A stretch of 11,204 nucleotides of DNA from Gemmatimonadota bacterium (GTDB taxonomy: Bacteria > Gemmatimonadota > Gemmatimonadetes > Longimicrobiales > Gaopeijiaceae): the NCBI GenBank assembly GCA_007127575.1, contig SKZC01000218.1:1-11204 (forward strand), read 5' to 3'. How positions within the stretch are numbered: the first letter of the stretch is position 1; the number at the start of each line of letters is the position of its first letter. Of this stretch, positions 5,886 through 11,204 are shown piece after piece. The notes below the pieces were generated by a model, which searched no databases, was not told the DNA's origin, and was given only the letters and a program-made list of their open reading frames with translations. The translations under genes were made by a program, and so were the position numbers.

Positions 5886-6773
5886 ATGAATCGCGTCCGT
5901 GTCGCCGCCCTGCAGTACTACATCCGACCCGTGAAGAGCTTCCAAGAGTTCGAAGATCAGGTTCGCGGCCTCGTGGAGACCGCGGCTGACTACGGCTCCC
6001 GCCTCCTGGTCTTCCCCGAGTACTTCACCCTCCAGCTCCTTACCCTGAACGACACGCAAAAGCCCATCCGGGAACAGGTCCGCGAGTTGGCGGATCACGC
6101 CCCGGCCTTCCAGGGCCTCATGGCCGAGTTGGCTCGCGAACACGAGCTCTACGTTGTGGCCGGCACCATCCCGGTGAGGGACGACGAGACGAGGAAGGTC
6201 TACAACGACTCCTTCGTCTTCGCACCGTCGGGAGCCCACGGCGTCCAGGGGAAGCTCCACATGACCCGGTTCGAAAGTGAGGAGTGGGACGTGTCCCCCC
6301 GTTCGGACCTGAAGGTGTTCGACACCAAGCTCGGCCGGTTCGCCGTGGCCGTCTGCTACGATGTGGAGTTCCCGGAGTTGGTCCGAAGCGCGGCACGAAA
6401 GGGGGCGGACCTCCTGGTGGTGCCGAGCTGCACCGATGATCGACGGGGATTCCTCCGTGTGCGGTACTGCGCTCAGGCCCGCGCCATCGAGAACCAGATG
6501 TACGTGATCCACTCGGCCACCGTGGGATCGTTGCCCATGGTTCCAGCAGTCCACCTGAACTGGGGTCAGGCTTCCATCCTCACTCCCAGCGACTTTCCCT
6601 TCGCCCGGGACGGGATCCTGGCGGAGGGTGAACCCAATCAGGAGAGCATGGTCATCGGCGACCTGAACCTGGAAACGATTCAGGAAAGCCGAACCTTCGG
6701 TACCGTCCTGCCCCTCCTGGACAGCGCTCGTACTGAGGAGCTGGCGGGACGGGTATCCGTCGAAGCCCTCTGA
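5886..6773 (+). CDS. Carbon-nitrogen hydrolase (nitrilase superfamily)
   Basis: The product has 295 residues and is a cytoplasmic amidase-like enzyme that should cleave a C-N bond in an amide or carbamyl compound. The nitrilase triad is complete: Glu45 in FPEYFT (43-48), Lys123 in QGKLHMTRFE (121-130) and Cys157 in VCYDVEFPEL (156-165). The opening VRVAALQYYIRPVKSFQEF (4-22) resembles the nitrilase half of the fused GNAT-nitrilase proteins of the YhcX type. The ATG has an AAGGAG-type Shine-Dalgarno with 5-nt spacing. It is followed after 6 bp by a GNAT gene that matches the other half of that fusion, so the two probably act on the same small molecule or protein. The substrate cannot be given from the sequence. 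Confidence 0.93.
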   Translation: MNRVRVAALQYYIRPVKSFQEFEDQVRGLVETAADYGSRLLVFPEYFTLQLLTLNDTQKPIREQVRELADHAPAFQGLMAELAREHELYVVAGTIPVRDDETRKVYNDSFVFAPSGAHGVQGKLHMTRFESEEWDVSPRSDLKVFDTKLGRFAVAVCYDVEFPELVRSAARKGADLLVVPSCTDDRRGFLRVRYCAQARAIENQMYVIHSATVGSLPMVPAVHLNWGQASILTPSDFPFARDGILAEGEPNQESMVIGDLNLETIQESRTFGTVLPLLDSARTEELAGRVSVEAL

Positions 6774-6779
6774 GCCCCA

Positions 6780-7466
6780 GTGCCCCCCACTTCCGGACAC
6801 CCCACCGAGGAAGAGCCATCTGGGTCCGTCCGGGTCCGGCCCACCCAACCGGGAGATTTTCCGGCCATCGTGGAGATGTCTCGTGCGGTCTATCCTCCTC
6901 GGGCAGCCTGGCGGGAGGAAGAGCTGTCCGCCCACCTGACTCGCTTTCCGGAGGGACAGTTGGTAGCGGTGGTGTCCGGAACGTCGGAGGCCCCTGGGAA
7001 GGAGGCGGTGGTGGGGATGGCAGCCAGCCTGATCCTGGCGGTGGACGACTATCCGCACGATGCGAACTGGTGGACCCTGACGGGTCAGGGTCACTTCTCC
7101 ACCCACGACCCGGAGCTGGGCGACACCCTCTACGGGGCCGGAGTCCTCGTCCATCCCGAGGCGCAGGGCAAGGGGGTGGGAACCCAACTCTACGGGGCAC
7201 GGGAGGAGTTGGCCCGAGGGTTGGGCCTCTCCCGGATCGTGGCCGGAGCTCGGATCAGCGGGTTCCACCAGCACGCCCATCGGCTCTCCGCAGGAGAGTA
7301 CGTGGAGCGGGTGGTGGCGGGGGAGTTGACCGACCCCACCCTGTCCTTTCAGCTGAGCATGGGCTTCCGGGTCCTCCGCGTGGTGAAGGACTACCTCCCG
7401 GAGGACCGGGAAAGCCTCAGCTATGCGGCGGTGGTAGAGTGGAGGGAGCCCCACTCTGGGGAGTAG
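6780..7466 (+). CDS. GNAT family N-acetyltransferase
   Basis: The product has 228 residues. After about 17 residues of low-complexity N-terminus, the GNAT domain starts at VRVRPTQPGDF (17-27). The acetyl-CoA binding motif is VLVHPEAQGKGVGTQLY (122-138), with the QGKGVG loop at 129-134. The segment from FSTHDPELGDTLYG (106-119) through AGEYVERVVAGELTDPTLSF (171-190) to YLPEDRES (205-212) is not general GNAT sequence. It matches what I know of the N-terminal half of GNAT-nitrilase fusions. The start is GTG, 6 bp after the nitrilase stop, with no clear ribosome site, so it is probably translated by coupling. It should transfer an acetyl group from acetyl-CoA to an amine; the target is unknown. 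It converges on the DUF389 gene with only 3 bp between the stops. Confidence 0.92.
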   Translation: MPPTSGHPTEEEPSGSVRVRPTQPGDFPAIVEMSRAVYPPRAAWREEELSAHLTRFPEGQLVAVVSGTSEAPGKEAVVGMAASLILAVDDYPHDANWWTLTGQGHFSTHDPELGDTLYGAGVLVHPEAQGKGVGTQLYGAREELARGLGLSRIVAGARISGFHQHAHRLSAGEYVERVVAGELTDPTLSFQLSMGFRVLRVVKDYLPEDRESLSYAAVVEWREPHSGE

Positions 7467-7469
7467 CCC

Positions 7470-8498
7470 CTACCCTTCCAGGGTGAGCCAGACCACCGCC
7501 AGAAGAGCGAGAACCACCACTGCCCATGCAGTCGCGGCGAGAAGCGCCGCCCGACGGGCACCCTCCTCCTCCCACCACGAGAGGGGCCGAACCCCCTGGA
7601 GGAGGAAGGTCACGATCCCCGCCAGGTTCACACAGGCCACGTTGGCCACTACCAGGAGGACCGCCCCCAGACCGAGCTCCCAACTTCCATCCCCCATGAG
7701 AAGCCCCGCCACCGCCAGCGGAGGGAGGAGTGCCACCGCCACCATGACCCCCACGATCCCAGCCGCCACTCCCCTGGTGAGGGAGAGCACACCAGCCGCG
7801 CCGGCGGCCAGGGCCAGCGCCACGTTTCCGAATCCTACCTGGGTTCGGGAGGCGATCTCGGGAGAGGTGGGGTCCACGGGGAGGAGGAGCCCCAGGAGGA
7901 GCGCGACCCCCAGGGCCACCGCGGCGCCCGCCGCCGAGGTCCGAAAGGCCTGGCGACCCATCTGCACGTCGCCCACGGTGATGGCGAAGGAAAGGGCCAT
8001 ATTGGGCCCCAGGAGCGGGGCAATGACCATGGCCCCGATGATGACCGCCACGTCGTCCATGAGGATCCCGGCGGAGGCCACCACCGCCGAGAGGACGGTC
8101 ATGGTGACGTAGAAGAGGGTGGTCTCCACGGAGTCGGACACCGTGGTGTAGAGCTCCTCCCGGTTGATGCGAGCGGAGGCCCATGCTCCTTCGTCGTTCT
8201 CGTCCTGGTCCGACGGCTCCGCCGGGCCCGGCTCCTCTTCCTCCTCCGACTCGATTCGAGGAACGGTGGCCTGGACCGGGAGCAGCGTCATCCGAAATCC
8301 CTCCCGGTCCGCCAGCCGGCTCTCCAGCGCATCCAGGACCGGCTCGTTGCCCTCCGCCTTAAGAAGTGCCTGGATTTCCACCTGCTCCCGGGCCACCGGA
8401 CTCCACCACCGGGGAAACTCCCCGAACTCGTCCAGGATCTCGAAGACCCTGGATTCGTCCTCCTCGGGTACGAGTACCTTCAGGAGGCGGAGGGCCAC
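7470..8498 (-). CDS. DUF389 / TIGR00341 family membrane protein
   Basis: The product has 342 residues. The N-terminal 80 residues are soluble (alpha/beta, RLLKVLVP opening). A highly acidic linker follows (IESEEEEEPG and on, about 82-105), then six or seven membrane helices (about 127-146, 149-176, 188-207, 224-241, 246-268, 275-301, 317-339). The core ILMDDVAVIIGAMVIAPLLG (145-164) and ALLPPLAVAG (256-265) are typical of the DUF389 family, whose role is not established. The start is GTG with a GGTGA ribosome site 7 nt upstream, and it lies inside the last codons of asd (19-bp overlap), so the two are cotranscribed. An alternative family call is unlikely, and a biochemical role cannot be inferred from asd alone. 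Confidence 0.92.
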   Translation of the reverse strand: MALRLLKVLVPEEDESRVFEILDEFGEFPRWWSPVAREQVEIQALLKAEGNEPVLDALESRLADREGFRMTLLPVQATVPRIESEEEEEPGPAEPSDQDENDEGAWASARINREELYTTVSDSVETTLFYVTMTVLSAVVASAGILMDDVAVIIGAMVIAPLLGPNMALSFAITVGDVQMGRQAFRTSAAGAAVALGVALLLGLLLPVDPTSPEIASRTQVGFGNVALALAAGAAGVLSLTRGVAAGIVGVMVAVALLPPLAVAGLLMGDGSWELGLGAVLLVVANVACVNLAGIVTFLLQGVRPLSWWEEEGARRAALLAATAWAVVVLALLAVVWLTLEG

Positions 8499-9559
8499 GT
8501 CCCGCTCACCCCGGGCACCAGGCCCCGGGCCAGAGCCAGCTCACCGCAGAGAATGGCTCCACCCGCTGCGCCTCGGATAGTGTTGTGGGAGAGAACCACG
8601 AACCTCCACCCCAGGATGGGACAGGGCCGGAGACGACCCACTGAGACCGCCATCCCTCCCTCCAGGTCCCGGTGCCGACGGGGCTGAGGGTCCGCCTCGC
8701 CGGAGAGGACGTGGATCGGCCGGGCCGGAGCGGTGGGAAGCCCGAGATCCTGCGGCTCCCCCGAGAATTCGGCGAGGATCCGGCCGAGCTCGGCGGCATC
8801 CAGCTCCGAGCCTCCCTTCAGTCCAACCGAAACCGCTGCCAAGTGGCCGTCCACAACAGGCACCCGGTTGCACTGTGCGCTGACCTCGATGGCCGCAGCT
8901 TCCACACCCGCCGAGGTGAGATCACCCAGGATCTTTCCGGTCTCCCGCTCGATCTTGTCCTCCTCGCCCGGGATGTACGGGATGGCGTTGTCCAACATCT
9001 CCACGGAGGGCACACCGGGAAGTCCGGCGCCGGACACCGCCTGGAGGGTCACCGCATGGAGGGCCCGCACCCCGAATGCATCGTGGAGGGGCTTCAGGGC
9101 CAGCGCGATCCCGATGGTAGAACAGTTCGGGTTCGTGATGATCCCGCCCCCATTCCACCGCTGTCGGTCCACCAGAGCCAGGTGGTCCGGGTTCACTTCG
9201 GGAATGAGGAGGGGAACGTCCGGATCCATCCGGTGACTTCGCGCGTTGGAGATCACCAGGTGACCCTGCCCCGCCATCTCCTCCTCCACCTCCCCCGCCA
9301 CACTGGCCGAAAGGGCCGAGAAGACGATGGGCGTATCCATGGACGCTCCCACCTCGCGGACGGTGAGATCTGCCACGGCCTCCGGAAGAGGAGAAGACTG
9401 AAGCCACTGAGCCGCCTCCGAGTAGGGTTTCCCCGCTGACCGCTTCGAGGCCGCCACTTCCGTGACGCGGAACCAGGGATGCTCGTCCAGAAGCGAGACG
9501 AAGCGCTGCCCTACGCTTCCCGTGGCTCCGAGAACTCCTACCGCTATACGCTGGTCCAT
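8480..9559 (-). CDS. asd: Aspartate-semialdehyde dehydrogenase, archaeal/eukaryotic type
   Basis: This cytoplasmic enzyme reduces aspartyl phosphate to aspartate semialdehyde with NADPH, the branch point to lysine/diaminopimelate, threonine and methionine. It has 359 residues. The NADP loop VGVLGATGSVGQRF is at 7-20. The catalytic Cys146 lies in NPNCSTIG (143-150) and the acid/base His239 in RVPVVDGHL (232-240). SNARSHRMDPDVPLLIPEVN (104-123) and GEEDKIERET (198-207) mark the archaeal/fungal form (asd_EA) rather than the E. coli form. The ATG start is chosen because the Rossmann motif follows at once and GGAGG (9570-9574) lies 10 nt upstream. The frame is open to 9871 but the extra residues are Arg/Gly/Pro filler. 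It is first in an operon with the DUF389 gene. Confidence 0.95.
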   Translation of the reverse strand: MDQRIAVGVLGATGSVGQRFVSLLDEHPWFRVTEVAASKRSAGKPYSEAAQWLQSSPLPEAVADLTVREVGASMDTPIVFSALSASVAGEVEEEMAGQGHLVISNARSHRMDPDVPLLIPEVNPDHLALVDRQRWNGGGIITNPNCSTIGIALALKPLHDAFGVRALHAVTLQAVSGAGLPGVPSVEMLDNAIPYIPGEEDKIERETGKILGDLTSAGVEAAAIEVSAQCNRVPVVDGHLAAVSVGLKGGSELDAAELGRILAEFSGEPQDLGLPTAPARPIHVLSGEADPQPRRHRDLEGGMAVSVGRLRPCPILGWRFVVLSHNTIRGAAGGAILCGELALARGLVPGVSGTWPSAS

Positions 9560-9839
9560 CTTCTCCCTTCCTCCAGTGACCGCTCCGGTCCCGGCCGCAA
9601 TTCCTGGGCGCGCTCCGGCCCAGGCCCGTCGCGCGGGGCCCGTCCGGTGCCGGGACATCCGTGTTCCGGACTCCGCTACCGACAGCGGAGAAAGGTAGCG
9701 AATCGGAGGCGTGGCAGAAGGCCCCCTACCTGAGGTGACCCGCCCTTCCCCGGGGAAGCCGCCTACGGTTTCGCTTGACCCCACCCCGGCAGGACGGGAT
9801 CTTCCGGGCCGCCGCCTCATCGTAGCGAGCCCGGAGACC
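9560..9839. promoter_or_regulatory. Divergent gap between asd and the MutS-like gene
   Basis: No gene is supported in these 280 bp. They contain a perfect inverted repeat CGCTACC/GGTAGCG (9674-9680, 9694-9700, 13-bp spacer) and a perfect 14-bp palindrome CTTCCCCGGGGAAG (9745-9758). A possible plus-strand promoter for the MutS-like gene is TTGACC (9775-9780), a 17-bp spacer and GATCTT (9798-9803), which is weak at -10. The dyads could be operators or leader hairpins of asd; I recognise no known riboswitch. Confidence 0.35.
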
Positions 9840-11204
9840 ATGAACGAAAGCACACCGTGGGACCGGAGCATCCGGAACTATCAGGCCCGGATCGTCGAGC
9901 TGGAGAAGGAGCAGAGACGTTTGCTGGCCCGTGCCACCTGGATCTCCCGGCTACGCACGGTCACCTTCTTCGCCGCCCTGGTTCCCCTCCTTCTCATCGA
10001 GACCTCGCCACCGGAACGCCGTTGGTCCCTGGCCGGAGCCGGGGGCCTTCTCCTCCTGGTGTTCCTGGTCCTGGTCCGCCGGCACCGTCGGCTTCGCACC
10101 GAGCTGGAGGAGATGGAGAGCCGCATCCAGTTCTCCCGAGACGGAATCGCCCGAATCCGACGAGACTGGGAGGCACTTCAGGAGCCAGCGGACCCGGCGG
10201 CCCCGGCCGGGCACCCCTATGCAGGGGACCTGGACGTGGTGGGTCGGGCCTCCCTCCTCCACCTTCTGAACCCGGCCATCACGCTCCCCGGCCGACGGGC
10301 CCTCAGAAGCTGGATCCTGCAGCGGGCGGACCCCCATGAGGTGAGTCCCCGGCAGGTGTCCGTCCAGGAGCTGGCCGGACGATTCTCCCTTCGAGAAGAC
10401 CTCTGGGTTCGGGGCCGAGGGATCCGAAGAGAGAGCGAGGGTGGATTGGACCGGTTCCTCCAGTGGGCGGAGGAGGGAGGGTCCACTCCCCTGCTCCACC
10501 CAGGCAGGCTCTGGGCCGCCCGACTCCTCCCGGTGGCCACCTTCGTCCTCCTGGCTCTCCACCTGTCGGGGGTGGTGCCCCTGCCCCTCTGGCTCCTGCC
10601 CATAGGCGGCGTGCTGGTCCTGGAGAGAGGCGCCCGGGAGGGGATCCATACCACCTTCGACGCCGCCGAAGGAGCAGAGTCCAGCGTTCGAACCTACCAC
10701 GCCATCCTGGAGCGGATTCACCGGGAGGCCGGCTTTCACTCCCACCGCCTTCGAGAGATTCAGGACCGGATGGACGCGGGGGGTGAGCCGGCGCACCAGG
10801 CCCTTCGCGGGCTGCGTCGGTGGCTGGACCTGGCGGCGGTTCGATATTCCGGACTCAGCCACGCCCCCCTCCGCCTCCTCCTGGCCTGGGACTTCCACGT
10901 GGTGAACCGCCTGGATCGATGGAGGCGGCGGTATGGCCCTCACGTCCGGGGGTGGGTGGAGGGGATGGGAGAGCTGGAAGCCCTTTCGGCTCTTTCCGCC
11001 CTGGCCCACGATCACCCGGACTGGGTGTTTCCCCAGGTCACGGAGCCCGAGTCCCAGGAGGACCGCCGTCTCGTGGGAGCCGAGGTGGGCCACCCGCTCC
11101 TCCCTCCGGACCGCTGCGTTCGAAACGATGTGGAGGTAGGCCCCCCCGGCACCTTCCTTCTGGTCACCGGATCCAACATGTCCGGGAAGAGCACTCTACT
11201 CCGA
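9840..11204 (+). CDS. Membrane-anchored MutS-like ATPase, partial (3' end outside window)
   Basis: The frame is open from the ATG at 9840 to the window edge (455 codons, no stop). The Walker A motif TGSNMSGKST is at 443-452, the form seen in MutS-family ATPases (canonical GPNMGGKST). HPYAGDLDVVGRASLLHLLN (125-144) and PGRRALRSWIL (150-160) match the start of the MutS core/lever region, and VSVQELAGRFSLREDLW (173-189) continues it. Hydrophobic helix pairs at about 40-54 plus 62-79, and 224-242 plus 244-261, predict four membrane segments. A charged, probably coiled-coil stretch lies at 17-30 and 80-110. There is no N-terminal mismatch-binding domain with its FxE motif, so this is not canonical MutS; it belongs with membrane MutS-related proteins of unknown role. 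GGAG is close to the ATG (3 nt). Walker B and the rest of the ATPase lie beyond the window. Confidence 0.88.
   Translation, partial: MNESTPWDRSIRNYQARIVELEKEQRRLLARATWISRLRTVTFFAALVPLLLIETSPPERRWSLAGAGGLLLLVFLVLVRRHRRLRTELEEMESRIQFSRDGIARIRRDWEALQEPADPAAPAGHPYAGDLDVVGRASLLHLLNPAITLPGRRALRSWILQRADPHEVSPRQVSVQELAGRFSLREDLWVRGRGIRRESEGGLDRFLQWAEEGGSTPLLHPGRLWAARLLPVATFVLLALHLSGVVPLPLWLLPIGGVLVLERGAREGIHTTFDAAEGAESSVRTYHAILERIHREAGFHSHRLREIQDRMDAGGEPAHQALRGLRRWLDLAAVRYSGLSHAPLRLLLAWDFHVVNRLDRWRRRYGPHVRGWVEGMGELEALSALSALAHDHPDWVFPQVTEPESQEDRRLVGAEVGHPLLPPDRCVRNDVEVGPPGTFLLVTGSNMSGKSTLLR

Noticed and set aside
7449..7484. Short stems CCCCA/TGGGG (7449-7461) and ACCCT/AGGGT (7472-7484) as terminators between GNAT and DUF389
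   Set aside because: The stems have only 5 bp with no T-tract and lie inside coding sequence. They are too weak to call as terminators.
9560..9871. N-terminal extension of Asd to 9871
   Set aside because: The Rossmann motif begins right after the ATG at 9559, which has its own GGAGG. The extension is basic filler and runs into the divergent MutS-like gene.
9951..11093. A 380-codon minus-strand open frame opposite the MutS-like gene
   Set aside because: The plus strand carries a Walker A motif, the MutS lever region and membrane helices in one long frame. The minus frame has no recognisable feature.
1..11204. A defence island, biosynthetic cluster, mobile element or CRISPR array
   Set aside because: I found no direct-repeat arrays, transposase, integrase, nuclease, toxin-antitoxin or assembly-line genes. 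The genes are housekeeping or widespread accessory families.

Overview
The window is GC-rich, densely packed bacterial chromosome, with short or overlapping gene junctions and a mix of ATG and GTG starts. I see no rRNA, tRNA, CRISPR array, insertion sequence or phage gene. Every gene with a recognisable family is a housekeeping or general accessory type: MurB, ProC, Asd, MATE transporter, DUF2203, DUF389, nitrilase, GNAT, cupin, esterase and a MutS-like ATPase. The high GC, a ProC of a type I associate with the Bacteroidetes side of the tree, and the membrane MutS-like protein suggest a Gemmatimonadota or related lineage. That is an inference, not a proof.

Layout from left to right. (1) murB runs on the plus strand (175-1122). 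It converges on a minus-strand pair made of a small membrane protein gene (2296-1847, broken by an in-frame TAG at 2024-2026) and an alpha/beta hydrolase (1850-1158), joined by an ATGA overlap. (2) A divergent gap (2297-2459) holds a perfect TTGACA promoter box and a perfect 9-bp dyad, and leads into a plus-strand one-domain cupin (2460-2828). (3) The cupin converges on a tight minus-strand operon: proC (5631-4792), a DUF2203 gene (4783-4274) and a MATE-family exporter (4268-2847), with gaps of only 8 and 5 bp. (4) A hairpin-rich divergent gap (5632-5885) separates proC from a plus-strand nitrilase (5886-6773) and GNAT acetyltransferase (6780-7466) pair. (5) GNAT converges, with 3 bp between, on a minus-strand pair: asd (9559-8480) and a DUF389 membrane protein (8498-7470) that overlaps the end of asd by 19 bp. 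(6) A 280-bp divergent gap with two dyads leads into a plus-strand membrane-anchored MutS-like ATPase (9840 onward), which is cut off by the window edge just after its Walker A motif.

The genes do not form one obvious pathway. MurB serves peptidoglycan synthesis, Asd serves lysine/threonine/methionine (and diaminopimelate) synthesis and ProC proline synthesis. The nitrilase and GNAT genes look like the two halves of a protein that is a single GNAT-nitrilase fusion in other bacteria, so they probably work together. The points most worth a second look are the amber codon inside an otherwise intact three-helix membrane gene, the membrane-bound MutS-like protein, the split GNAT/nitrilase pair, and the active-site departures in MurB and ProC. 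I see no convincing evidence for a wholly new multi-gene system.
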